A stretch of 64,000 nt of DNA from DATDIC01 sp963777625. Its GTDB lineage: Bacteria; Pseudomonadota; Alphaproteobacteria; Acetobacterales; Acetobacteraceae. A program made the translations under genes and the position numbers. Location: the NCBI GenBank assembly GCA_963777625.1, contig CAVZRO010000035.1:62001-126000 (forward strand), read 5' to 3'. Position 1 is the stretch's first letter. Each line of letters opens with the position of its first letter. Positions 43,545-52,201 of the stretch are shown here, piece by piece. The notes below the pieces were generated by a model. That model was not told the DNA's origin, did no database searches, and saw only the letters and a list, made by a program, of their open reading frames with translations.

Positions 43545-45227
43545 TCAATCGTGCCCCATTCCAATCTCGATCGTGCCCGGGCGCGGCATCCCGTCACGCG
43601 CCGAGAATCGCGCCAGTGTCGCGGTCCCATAGCCATTTCCCAGGTGAGCCGCGATCTGGTCGGCAACGCCTTGGTCCTGAACAAAATAGAATCTGACACC
43701 TCGCTTCGTGCCCTTGGGGGCCACTGGAAACGGATCGCCGACATTGAAACCATCCGCGCGCAGGGTACGGCTGAGTTCCAGGCTGCGCTGCGAGGCGACA
43801 TCATCTCCTCTTGCGTAAGTCACCACGATGCGGATTGAAGCGCCAGAGGGCAACGTCACGCTTGCCGCGGCGGGGGACGCGATCGCCGGAACCGCGCCGT
43901 TCGCGGTCGAAGTGTCGTCGCTGCCGGATGGAAGCTGGGCCGGCGCTGCCGCGGCGGGAGACGTTGGTGCAGACGATGGCTGATCCGCCTGGTTCGGCGG
44001 TGTGCTGGCGGCCGTGGTTACCGGTGCGGCCGACGATTGCAGCAGCGGGACCGGGGCTGGCGCCACCGGCGATTCCACGTGCGACGATGGGATCGGCGCG
44101 CCAGGCCGCGGCCTCTCCTGTGCCGCGCTGGCGGCTGAAGCCTCGGCTGGTGTGTTCTGCGCCAGCAATGTCCGGTCGCGGAGGGACGAGTGGCTCCACG
44201 ACAGCACAACCGCGACCGCGGCGAGGCACACGACGCCGGCCGCGACCCAGCCGGCGATGCGCGCGCGATATGCCGCCTTGCGCTCGCCACGCGCTGGCTG
44301 ATCGGCGGCAGCGGTGTAACGGACCAGCGCAGGGCTCGAAGCTTCATCCAGCAGCGGAACGAGCACAATGGGCGCGGGATCGGACGGCGGACCGTCAGGT
44401 TCGCTCGGAGTACCCGCCGGGGCTTCGCGAGGACTATCGTGGTCGTCGCCTTGGTGCGGGGGGCCGGCGACCTCTGCCAGGTTTGTCTCGGCACTCCCGC
44501 CCTGGATCGCGATAGCCAGTTCGACATGCTTGAGAAGGACGCGTGGGGCGGACTCGTCGGCGCCCACGAAAAGCGCCAACTTGAGGAGTGACGCGAGCAG
44601 CCTCGGCACACCACGACAATGCGCAATGAGCCGTTCCCATGCTTCTGACGTCAGGGCGTTCATGGGCAATCCGAACTCAGCCATCCATTGCGCCAGGAAT
44701 GCGCTGGCCTCGTCGTCTTTCAGGAGCGACAGTGCCACCACCGTGCCGTCCCGAAAGCCCATGAAACGCATGTAGAACGACGGCAGGGCGGTAATGATAA
44801 GGGTAATGCCGCTTCGGCGCGCCAGCATGTCGAACGACGAGTTACTCAGTCGCTCCGCCTCATCCACCAGCACAATGCTATCCGGTGGGAATACGGAGGA
44901 ATTATCGCTGAATTCCGAGAAGTAGGTGACCGGCTTCAGACGCTGGAGCCGCTCCGCGAGGTCTCTGAGCAGGGTCGTCTTGCCGGAGCCCACCGGCCCC
45001 AGGATGGCGATGAGGCGGCCTTGCCCCTGCCCCAGCGCGAGAACCTTGTCACGTGCCTCACGCCAGGCGGGGTGCGCGATCACGGGCGCCGGGCGGCTGA
45101 CCAACTGCGTCAGATCGCCTGGCGGCGGTAAAATGAGGTTTTCGGGCTGCGCGCCCCTCTCCACCATCACGGCCCCCGGAAAGATGTCCAGGTTCCAGGG
45201 GTAAAGGTTCTGGAGCCTGTTAGGCAA
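43545..45227 (-). CDS. ExeA/GspA-like ATPase with transmembrane anchor and periplasmic C-terminal domain
   Basis: 560 residues (TTG start 45227; ATG 45167 is an alternative). Residues 50-250 are an AAA ATPase: Walker A ILGPVGSGKTTLLRDLAERL (about 75-94), Walker B SIVLVDEAERLSNSSFDMLA, and HCRGVPRLLASLLKLALFVG, as in ExeA/GspA/TniB-like proteins. A charged linker and one membrane helix (IAGWVAAGVVCLAAVAVVLS, 324-343) follow, then about 100 Pro/Ala/Ser-rich residues spanning the periplasm and a C-terminal alpha/beta domain (RSLELSRTLRADGFNVGDPF; RFYFVQDQGVADQIAAHLGN), similar in outline to SPOR or LytR_C modules that contact peptidoglycan. It may use ATP to remodel or pass through the wall. No secretin or other type II secretion gene is in the window. 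Confidence 0.8.
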   Translation of the reverse strand: MPNRLQNLYPWNLDIFPGAVMVERGAQPENLILPPPGDLTQLVSRPAPVIAHPAWREARDKVLALGQGQGRLIAILGPVGSGKTTLLRDLAERLQRLKPVTYFSEFSDNSSVFPPDSIVLVDEAERLSNSSFDMLARRSGITLIITALPSFYMRFMGFRDGTVVALSLLKDDEASAFLAQWMAEFGLPMNALTSEAWERLIAHCRGVPRLLASLLKLALFVGADESAPRVLLKHVELAIAIQGGSAETNLAEVAGPPHQGDDHDSPREAPAGTPSEPDGPPSDPAPIVLVPLLDEASSPALVRYTAAADQPARGERKAAYRARIAGWVAAGVVCLAAVAVVLSWSHSSLRDRTLLAQNTPAEASAASAAQERPRPGAPIPSSHVESPVAPAPVPLLQSSAAPVTTAASTPPNQADQPSSAPTSPAAAAPAQLPSGSDDTSTANGAVPAIASPAAASVTLPSGASIRIVVTYARGDDVASQRSLELSRTLRADGFNVGDPFPVAPKGTKRGVRFYFVQDQGVADQIAAHLGNGYGTATLARFSARDGMPRPGTIEIGMGHD

Positions 45228-45309
45228 TCCACTGACGGACTACCGTAACTGGCACAAGCCCCGCCGCGACGGAGGGGTTTGCGGGATCGGCTGGCGTTCA
45301 GCGCAGCCC

Positions 45310-45441
45310 TCAATGCGGTCTGGTATTGTTCCGTATGTAGCCGATCTGTTCCTGCCGCCGGGCGGCTTCCAGAACGCGATAGGGCGCGCCGCGCCAGAGC
45401 AGCGCCGACAGCACGACATTGGTGTCAAGGACGGCTCGCAC
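45310..45441 (-). pseudogene. PIN-domain toxin, truncated after about 43 residues
   Basis: From GTG 45441 the frame gives RAVLDTNVVLSALLWRGAPY and RVLEAARRQEQ, the start of the COG1569-type PIN toxins with the first catalytic Asp, then ends. Complete members have about 130-140 residues. No continuation is found in the other frames before the ATPase gene. Its start overlaps the antitoxin gene (45425-45676), so this was a normal two-gene module. Confidence 0.75.
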
Positions 45442-45676
45442 CAGCGCCTCCGGACCGCCTGGGCGCGCGCACAGCGTCGACCTCGGCCTGGATCTCATCG
45501 TCCGTCACTGGCGAGGCTCCGGCGGCTTCCAGTGCCGGGGCGACCGCGAGCAGGCGGTCCATGGCGGCCAGGCGTCTCGCCTTGGCAGCGAGGAAGTCCA
45601 CGAAATCCTCGACCTCAGCGATCCGCTCGGCCGGCAGGGCCTGAATCTTCTCTAGCAGAGCTTGGGCGTTCGGCAT
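45425..45676 (-). CDS. Antitoxin of a PIN toxin module (DUF2281-like)
   Basis: 83 residues: MPNAQALLEKIQALPAERIA, EVEDFVDFLAAKARRLAAMD, then PVTDDEIQAEVDAVRAPRRS. The N-terminal LLEKIQALPAERxxEVxDFVDFL pattern is typical of small antitoxins that precede PIN genes. It is orphaned because the toxin is truncated. It is complete and could still bind its own operator or related toxins elsewhere. Confidence 0.75.
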   Translation of the reverse strand: MPNAQALLEKIQALPAERIAEVEDFVDFLAAKARRLAAMDRLLAVAPALEAAGASPVTDDEIQAEVDAVRAPRRSGGAGASRP

Positions 45677-45694
45677 GGGGTACTCCGTTAGCTG

Positions 45695-45910
45695 CTAAGC
45701 GGCCTCGGTCGGCTGATGGGGCTGGTTCCAGGCCGGGGGTTCGGTCACGCGCTTCAGGGCACCGGCGGGTTGGTTCCTGGCGATAATGGCGTTGCGCAGC
45801 TTGCTGACAATCGCTTGTTCCTTCTCAAATAGCAGGATCGTCGCGCACTGATCGCCCGGCGTTTCGTCGCGTCCACGTTCCGACTGTCGAAAACCTGGGC
45901 TATCCGCCAC
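45695..45910 (-). CDS. Short hypothetical ORF
   Basis: 71 residues, not recognised: ILLFEKEQAIVSKLRNAIIA forms a plausible helix, followed by a polar tail (RVTEPPAWNQPHQPTEAA). It lies 18 bp upstream of the antitoxin on the same strand. The frame has no clear ribosome site and could be chance or a remnant. Confidence 0.25.
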   Translation of the reverse strand: MADSPGFRQSERGRDETPGDQCATILLFEKEQAIVSKLRNAIIARNQPAGALKRVTEPPAWNQPHQPTEAA

Positions 45911-46232
45911 TGGAACCTCTCCTCACGACATCGCCTTTCGCGACACACCGTCGGCAAGCCAAGCCGGCCTCGCGGCATTTCTACGCAGACCGCGAAAGCG
46001 GATCATAGCCATCACGGACCGCCACGCCTGTCCGGTCGGTGCAGCGACGAAGGCACGCGGCGGTGGCGTACGCATGGAGTGTCGCTGGATTCCCGCTTTT
46101 CGCGGGAATGACGGGAGGGACGCGGGGATGACGGGGAATGGGGATGGGGATGGGGATGGGGCTGCCTTCCGGGCGGTCGATGGGTGGACCGGCAGCTTCG
46201 GCCCGGCAGCAACGAACTGCTGCTATCGGAAA
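45911..46232. other. Intergenic region with hairpin repeat and GGGGAT repeats
   Basis: No supported gene. The dispersed hairpin ATTCCCGC-TTTTC-GCGGGAAT lies at 46089-46109, followed by a G-rich run with GGGGAT repeated (46133-46162), which has at least four runs of four or more G and could form a G-quadruplex on the plus strand. The rest, up to the rsmD stop, shows nothing recognised. Confidence 0.6.
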
Positions 46233-46802
46233 CTATTCTCCGTGTCCCCCCATCCGCCACACGCTGATCCGCGCCGCGCCGTAGACCCGTTCCGCCAGCA
46301 ACGACCGATCCGTGGGCCCCGCCTCCCCGCGCCCGGTCTCCGCCACCACCAGCGCGTCCGCTGCGATCCAGCCTTTTGCCGCCAGCGCCGCCAATGCTTG
46401 TGGCACCAGCCCCAACCCGTATGGCGGATCCAGGAACACCAATCCGCACCCCGCATCTGGCGCCGCGCGCGGCGGCAACAGCGCATCCCCTTCCCGCACG
46501 GCGCAGCACGCCTCCGCCCCGCATGCCGCGACATTCGCCCGCAGCGCACGCAACGCCGCCCGGTCCGGCTCGAAGAACGTCGCCCGCGCCGCGCCGCGCG
46601 ACAGCGCCTCCAACCCCAGCGCGCCGGTGCCCGCAAATGCGTCGAGCACGTGCGCATCCTCGATCATCGACCGCCCCGCCCACGGCGCGTGCATCAGCAT
46701 GTCGAACAACGCCTGCCGCGCCCGATCGGAGGTCGGACGCGTGCCGGCACCCGCCGGGGCGACCAGCCGCCGGCCGCGCCACAAGCCGCCGACAATCCGC
46801 AT
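46233..46802 (-). CDS. rsmD: 16S rRNA (guanine-966-N2)-methyltransferase RsmD
   Basis: 189 residues: MRIVGGLWRGRRLVAPAGAG, TRPTSDRARQALFDML, the S-adenosylmethionine loop VLDAFAGTGALGLEALSRGA and the catalytic DPPY in LVFLDPPYGLGLVP (about 125). This is the standard RsmD plan, with its conserved TRPTxDxxRxxxFNxL region. It methylates G966 in 16S rRNA during 30S assembly. It overlaps the dioxygenase gene by one base (46802). Confidence 0.95.
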   Translation of the reverse strand: MRIVGGLWRGRRLVAPAGAGTRPTSDRARQALFDMLMHAPWAGRSMIEDAHVLDAFAGTGALGLEALSRGAARATFFEPDRAALRALRANVAACGAEACCAVREGDALLPPRAAPDAGCGLVFLDPPYGLGLVPQALAALAAKGWIAADALVVAETGRGEAGPTDRSLLAERVYGAARISVWRMGGHGE

Positions 46803-47533
46803 CAGGCGGTGGGCGCCTGCTCCGTTTCGCGGCGGAACGTCACCACCAGCACGTCGCGGAACCCGGGGCGCGCCGGATCGATCGGCTCCACCGGAGTCAC
46901 CCCGTGCATCACCCGGTTATCGTCCACCAGCGCGGCGTCCAGCGGCTCGGTCAGCGTGAAGCTGCCGAGCCGGCGACGCGCCAGGTCGGTCACCGTGGTC
47001 ATCCCGCTCTGCACGTTCTCCCGGCCGATCAGCAGCACCAGCACATGATCCACCCCATCCTGGTGCGTGCCTTCCGGCGTCGGCTTGCCGACTTCTCCGG
47101 CGCGCGCCTCGATGCGGAACTGATGCGTCTCGATATGCCAGGCCGGCGCCGGGGTCAGTCGCTCGAACAGGGCGCGGCACGTCTGCAGGATTGTCGTCAT
47201 GCTCGGGCCGGCACCGAGCTCCGGCAGCACCGGCTCGAACCAGCGCGCGACGCCGCCATTCAGTGCGTTGTAGTCACGGCTCTGGTAGTGCGGCTGGTGC
47301 GGCTTGCGGCGGATGCCGCGCGCGTCGGCGGCAAACGCGGCGTGTCGCCGCTTCCGGTAGCGCCCGCCATCGGCCATGTAGGTGTCCAGGCCCAGGTCGC
47401 GCCAACTGGCCGCGAACGTGCCCCAGTCGGCCAGCGAGCCGTGCTGTTGCAGCACCACGCGCATCGCCGGACCGTGCACGAACGCATAGCCCGCCTCGCG
47501 TACCGTTTCCGCCAGGGTCTCTGTCTCGTTCAT
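46802..47533 (-). CDS. 2-oxoglutarate-Fe dioxygenase family protein (PF10014-like)
   Basis: 243 residues: TYMADGGRYRKRRHAAF, PHYQSRDYNALNGGVARWFE, and the iron site GTHQDGVDHVLVLLIGRENV (HxD) with the distal His in NRVMHGVTPVEPIDP and the 2-oxoglutarate Arg in FRDVLVVTFRR. This matches the 2OG-Fe_Oxy_2 group, which includes free-isoleucine dioxygenase and relatives acting on amino acids. Substrate unknown. It overlaps MscS by four bases and rsmD by one, so the three genes form one minus-strand unit. Confidence 0.85.
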   Translation of the reverse strand: MNETETLAETVREAGYAFVHGPAMRVVLQQHGSLADWGTFAASWRDLGLDTYMADGGRYRKRRHAAFAADARGIRRKPHQPHYQSRDYNALNGGVARWFEPVLPELGAGPSMTTILQTCRALFERLTPAPAWHIETHQFRIEARAGEVGKPTPEGTHQDGVDHVLVLLIGRENVQSGMTTVTDLARRRLGSFTLTEPLDAALVDDNRVMHGVTPVEPIDPARPGFRDVLVVTFRRETEQAPTA

Positions 47534-49939
47534 TCAGCTGCCGCCTCCTGCGGTCCGGCAAGTGCCGGGCGCGCCGTACCAGGCGCGCTCGGCACCACAT
47601 AGGTCTCTGCCGGATTCCATATGATAATCCCAAGCTCCTGGAAGCGTATCTTCATCCGGCGATTAAACTCCCGCTGCACCGCCCAGCGGCCACTATCGGT
47701 GCACGGAATTTGCCCCGCCACCGTCACCGAGCCACCATCCAGCTTGTCCACGCCCCAAAGCTGCAAATCGCTGAGCATCCTCATCGCGTACTCGGGTTCC
47801 TTGCGCATCTGGGCTGCGATCTCGATTAACACCGCCGCCACGTGGTCGGTGTCCTCCTGGAACGACACCGCGATGCTCACGGCCGCATTGCCCAGGCCGC
47901 GGTTGGTGTTGGTCACACTGGTCACCGAGCTGAACGGGATGATGTGCACGGAGCCGTCGCCGGCCCGCAGTCGGATGGTACGGATGGACAGATTCTCCAC
48001 CGATCCGGACAACCCCGACACGGTAACCCAATCGCCCACCTGCATGGCATTTTCCAGCAGCAGGAAAATTCCGTTGATCAGATCCTGCACCAGCTTCTGC
48101 GATCCGAACCCGATGGCGACGCCGACAATCCCTGCCCCGGCCAGCAGCGGAGCGATATTGATCCCGATCTCCGACAGCACCGTCAGCCCGGCAATCACCA
48201 CGATGGTGACCAGCAGGCTGGTACGCAGCAACGGCAGCAACGTTCTCAGCCGGGCCGACCGCGCCATCTGCTGATCGCGCGACAGCCGGGCCAGGTGCGC
48301 CTCGATCGCGGTGTTGCAGGCTTCCCACACCACCAGCGCCAGCACCAGCGTCAGCGCCAGCGTCCCGAAAGCGGCGGCAAGCTGGTGCCCAAGGAAGCTG
48401 CTCGCCAACCAGTCGAGCAGGCCGAGACCCCAGAGCTCCAGCAGCACCAGCATCGCACCCAGAAATATCACCCCTCGTGCCACCGCTTGCAGCAGCGGAT
48501 TGTACGCCCGCAGCCGCGGCTCCAGGCCGGGATACCGTTCCGCCAGATCCGGCGACACGCGCAGCGTCCGGTCAACCAGGCCGAGCAGCACGATGCCGAT
48601 CAGCCGCGCCGCGATCACCACGGCGACCGTGACCACAAAGAAATGCAGAATTTTCGCCACGCCGTTGCGGATCTCCACCGCCCAGACGAACCAGGTCGCG
48701 GCCAGGAAGAACAGGGCCACCCAGTGCCACACCGGGGCTATCGCATTGCGCATTCGTGCGGTGATACCTGTCGCCCCCGCCGGGGCACGAATACGGCGCT
48801 TCACCGCCCGCCGCTTCTGCAGCACCATGATCCCCAGGAATACGTGATTGATCAGCGCGCTGATCTTCAGCAGGCCGTCATGCGCCGGCCCCGACATGCC
48901 GAGCAGCCCGCCCACCTCGGCAATGGCATAGCCGAATACGCCCACCACCAGGATCCGCCGTATCCACCGCGTCGCCCAAACCGCCGTCGGATCAGACATG
49001 CGCACCAGCCGCAACTTGTGGTTGTCCGGCGACAACATCATGCGGGCGAGGCAGACGAGGCCACCACACAGCACGTAGGCGTCCACCATTGCCAGCACGA
49101 TCAGCCTGGTCTGCTCCGGCCCGCCTATTCCGGTCGCCGCCGTCACGTGCCCACCGATGGCAAATCCCACCACCGGGAGCAACTCGAGCAAAAAGCGCAG
49201 GAACACGAACGGAAGCCGTCTCAGCAGCGTGCGCGCGGCGACGTGGCGCGGGCGCCGCGGCTCGATCTCGCCGGCCTCGGCTCGGGCCTCACCATCCTCC
49301 GGCGTGGCCGGCCCTGATCGCGGATGGAGGCCGTCGGGCGAAAGGGCTTCCAGGATCGCCACCGGTCGGCGCAGCAGGTAGCGGACGCCTGTTTCCAGCA
49401 AAAAACCGATAGCGAAGGCGATGGCGACGCGCCAGGCAGCCGCGCGCAGCAGCGTATGGGCCAGCGGATTGGTCGCCATTACCACCAGCCAGCCCCAGAG
49501 CAGAGGGAAGCCCTGAACCGCCTGCACCGTGCTGATAGCGCGCGCGGAGAACCGGTTCAGGAAGCCGGAAGCGCCGAGCAGGACCGCAGCACCCAGGCTG
49601 TCGGGCGCCAGCGTCACCTTCGGTTCAGCCTTGGCGGGGGCCGATGGCGGCGCCGGCGCGGCGGTGGCGGCGGGCGTCGCCGCCGCGGCGGGTGAGGTGG
49701 CGGCGGGTGCGGCGGCCGCTGCCGGGGCCGGCTGCGCACTTTCGGCCTTCACGATCGCGTCCAGCGTGTCGACGAGCTGTGCCCGCTTGTGCGGATCGTT
49801 CAGCACATCCAACGCCTCGCGGGCCTGAGCGGCGGTCAACGCCGGGGCTGAGCGGGGCCGGGGCCGGCGATGGCGTGGCGGGCGCCGCCCCCGACCTGAC
49901 CGTACCGGCGAGCAGCAGCCAAAGCACAACCCAAAGCAT
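47530..49939 (-). CDS. Large MscS-type mechanosensitive channel, +1 frameshift after the signal peptide
   Basis: ATG 49939 starts a signal peptide (MLWVVLWLLLAGTVRSGAAP) in one frame; at about 49841-49847 one extra base moves reading to the main frame, which continues ALTAAQAREALDVLNDPHKR. Then come a periplasmic Ala/Pro-rich part, about ten membrane segments, and the MscS core: the pore helix ILAGAGIVGVAIGFGSQKLV-like LLAGAGIVGVAIGFGSQKL, QDLINGIFLLLENAMQVGDW and the beta domain VENLSIRTIRLRAGDGSVHI, followed by the cytoplasmic FNRRMKIRFQELGIIIW. Joined length is about 803 residues, the MscK/YbdG-like long type. It releases solutes on osmotic downshift. As written, only an unnatural start at 49929 reads the main frame. 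Confidence 0.9.
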
Positions 49940-50138
49940 ACCGGCCACCCGGCCTCGGGCGACCGGGGGAATGCACCGTCGCCTCGGCGTCGCCGAGGAG
50001 AGCGAGGGAGGCATTGCTAACATCTGCCGCGTACGAGCATGATCCCCATGAGGCGGTCAACGATGGCCCCGGCAGGCCCGCCAATTAATTCCGTGCAACC
50101 GGGTTTATCGGTCGCGCCTTCAAGCCAAAGTGAGACCC

Positions 50139-50330
50139 ATGCGCTTCCTTGCAATACCGGTTGCCCTGTTGATGCTGGCGACGCTCGGGGTGCTGTTTGC
50201 CGGCCTGGTTAGCGTGGTCCGCGGCGGTGGCGATCCGGCACGGTCGAACCGGCTGATGCGTTGGCGCATCATCCTGCAGGCCGCCGCCTTGTTGCTGTTC
50301 CTGCTGATGATGGGTTTGCTGCGCGGCTGA
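50139..50330 (+). CDS. Twin-transmembrane (HIG1-like) small protein
   Basis: 63 residues from ATG 50139 (an in-frame GTG lies at 50130): two membrane helices (FLAIPVALLMLATLGVLFAG; IILQAAALLLFLLMMGLLRG) joined by a loop with ARSNRLMRWR, the short basic pattern of bacterial HIG1-type twin-transmembrane proteins. Mitochondrial homologues bind respiratory complexes. It stands 148 bp upstream of etfB on the same strand, a neighbourhood I recall from other alphaproteobacteria. Confidence 0.75.
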   Translation: MRFLAIPVALLMLATLGVLFAGLVSVVRGGGDPARSNRLMRWRIILQAAALLLFLLMMGLLRG

Positions 50331-50478
50331 GCCCGCCGCGGCGCGGCGATTTGATCCCGACGAACGTTGTTTGACATGGAAGCGGGCGGCTGCATATGGT
50401 CGATACCATATTGCAGGTGCGAACAGCCCGCCAGCCGCGGGCTGCGCCCTTGCATCTGTATAGGCGGGGCGCTTCCCC

Positions 50479-51228
50479 ATGAAGATACTCGTCCCGGTCA
50501 AACGGGTGGTGGACTACAACGTGAAGGTCCGGGTGAAGTCGGACGGCTCCGGCGTGGAAACGGCCGGGGTCAAGATGTCGATGAACCCTTTCGACGAGAT
50601 CGCGGTCGAGGAAGCGGTGCGCCTGAAGGAAAAGGGCGTGGCCACCGAGATCATCGCGGTATCGCTGGGGGTTGCGCAGTGCGGCGAAACAATCCGCACC
50701 GCGCTGGCGATGGGTGCCGATCGCGGCATCCTGGTGGAAACCGATAGCGAGCTACAACCTCTGGCGGTAGCCAAGCTGTTGCGCGCAATCGCGGAAAAGG
50801 AACAGCCGCGGCTTATCATCCTGGGCAAGCAGGCGATCGACGACGACATGAACGCCACCGGCCAGATGCTGGCGGCTCTGCTCGGGTGGCCGCAGGGAAC
50901 CTTCGCCAGCAAGCTGATCATCGACGGCGATTTGCTCACTGTCACGCGCGAGGTCGATGGCGGGCTGGAAACCGTGGCGCTGAAGCTGCCGGCGGTGGTG
51001 ACCACCGATCTGCGCCTGAACGAGCCGCGCTACGCCTCGCTGCCCAATATCATGAAGGCGCGCAAGAAACCGATCGAGACGCTGAAACCCGCCGATCTGG
51101 GCGTGGACCCCTCGCCGCGCCTCAAGCTGATCAGCGTGGCCGAGCCGCCCCGGCGCAAGGCGGGCCAGAAGGTGGCGTCGGTTGCCGAGCTGGTACAGCG
51201 GCTCCGCACCGAGGCGAAGGTCATCTGA
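50479..51228 (+). CDS. etfB: Electron transfer flavoprotein, beta subunit
   Basis: 249 residues: MKILVPVKRVVDYNVKVRVK, the signature MSMNPFDEIAVEEAVRLKEK, AMGADRGILVETDSELQPLA, LGKQAIDDDMNATGQMLAAL and the recognition loop NEPRYASLPNIMKARKKPIE. It binds AMP and docks acyl-CoA dehydrogenases, transferring electrons to the ETF:quinone oxidoreductase. etfA follows after 34 bp. Confidence 0.97.
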   Translation: MKILVPVKRVVDYNVKVRVKSDGSGVETAGVKMSMNPFDEIAVEEAVRLKEKGVATEIIAVSLGVAQCGETIRTALAMGADRGILVETDSELQPLAVAKLLRAIAEKEQPRLIILGKQAIDDDMNATGQMLAALLGWPQGTFASKLIIDGDLLTVTREVDGGLETVALKLPAVVTTDLRLNEPRYASLPNIMKARKKPIETLKPADLGVDPSPRLKLISVAEPPRRKAGQKVASVAELVQRLRTEAKVI

Positions 51229-51262
51229 TTCGTCTGTCGCGCCAGTCCCAGGAAACACGTTC

Positions 51263-52201
51263 ATGACGGCTCTCGTTCTGCTCGAATATGATCCTGCCGG
51301 GATCAAGCAGCCCTCCCGCAGCGCGGTCGCGGCCGCGGCCCAGCTCGGCGAGGTGCACGGCCTGGTGATCGGCAGCGATATCGGCGCGGCGGCATCGGCC
51401 GCGGCGAAGCTGCCCGGTATCGCGAAGGTGCTGGTCGCCGATGCGCCGGGCTTCGCGCATCTGCTGGCGGAGCCAGTGGCCGCGCTGCTGGTGGCGCTGG
51501 CGCCCGGCTATTCGCATCTGCTGGCGGCGGCGACCGCGGTGGGCAAGAATATCATGCCGCGCGTGGCTGCGCTGCTGGACGTGCAGCCGGTCAGCGACAT
51601 TTCCAGCGTGGTGGACGCCGATACGTTCATTCGGCCGATCTATGCCGGCAACGCGATGGCCACGGTGAAATCATCCGACACGAAGAAGGTGATCACCGTG
51701 CGGGCGGCGAGCTTCGATCCGGTGGCCACCGAGGGCGGCAATGCGGCGATCGAGCCGGCCGCCGTGCCGGAGACACCGGATGTGTCGCGCTTCGTATCCG
51801 CCGAGCTGTCGAAAAGCGAGCGGCCTGAACTGACCGCCGCGCGCGTGGTGATCTCCGGCGGGCGCGGCATGCAGAGCGGCGACAATTTCAAGCTGATCGA
51901 ACCGATCGCGGATAAACTGGGGGCGGCGATTGGCGCCTCGCGCGCCGCGGTGGACGCCGGTTTCGTTCCCAACGACTATCAGGTCGGACAGACCGGCAAA
52001 GTGGTTGCGCCGGACCTTTATGTCGCGGTCGGCATTTCCGGTGCCATCCAGCACCTTGCCGGCATGAAGGACAGCAAGGTGATCGTGGCCATCAACAAAG
52101 ACGAGGAAGCGCCCATTTTCCAGGTCGCCGATTACGGCCTGGTGGCTGATCTGTTCACCGCGCTGCCCGAGCTGGCGGCCGAACTGGAGCGCCCCTCATG
52201 A
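51263..52201 (+). CDS. etfA: Electron transfer flavoprotein, alpha subunit
   Basis: 312 residues from ATG 51263: ALVLLEYDPAGIKQPSRSAV, the domain LAPGYSHLLAAATAVGKNIM and the FAD site with ARVVISGGRGMQSGDNFKLI, GASRAAVDAGFVPNDYQVGQ, TGKVVAPDLYVAVGISGAIQ and KVIVAINKDEEAPIFQVADY. Forms the heterodimer with EtfB. Its stop overlaps the next start (ATGA, 52198-52201), coupling it to the hydroxyacyl-CoA dehydrogenase. Confidence 0.97.
   Translation: MTALVLLEYDPAGIKQPSRSAVAAAAQLGEVHGLVIGSDIGAAASAAAKLPGIAKVLVADAPGFAHLLAEPVAALLVALAPGYSHLLAAATAVGKNIMPRVAALLDVQPVSDISSVVDADTFIRPIYAGNAMATVKSSDTKKVITVRAASFDPVATEGGNAAIEPAAVPETPDVSRFVSAELSKSERPELTAARVVISGGRGMQSGDNFKLIEPIADKLGAAIGASRAAVDAGFVPNDYQVGQTGKVVAPDLYVAVGISGAIQHLAGMKDSKVIVAINKDEEAPIFQVADYGLVADLFTALPELAAELERPS

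Noticed and set aside
45253..45282. Terminator after the truncated PIN gene
   Set aside because: A short AAGCCCC/GGGGTTT pairing exists but the loop is long and no T-run follows on the minus strand, so the support is too weak.
47842..49317. 491-codon plus-strand ORF opposite MscS
   Set aside because: Antisense shadow of the channel gene; Gln/His/Arg-rich with no signature.
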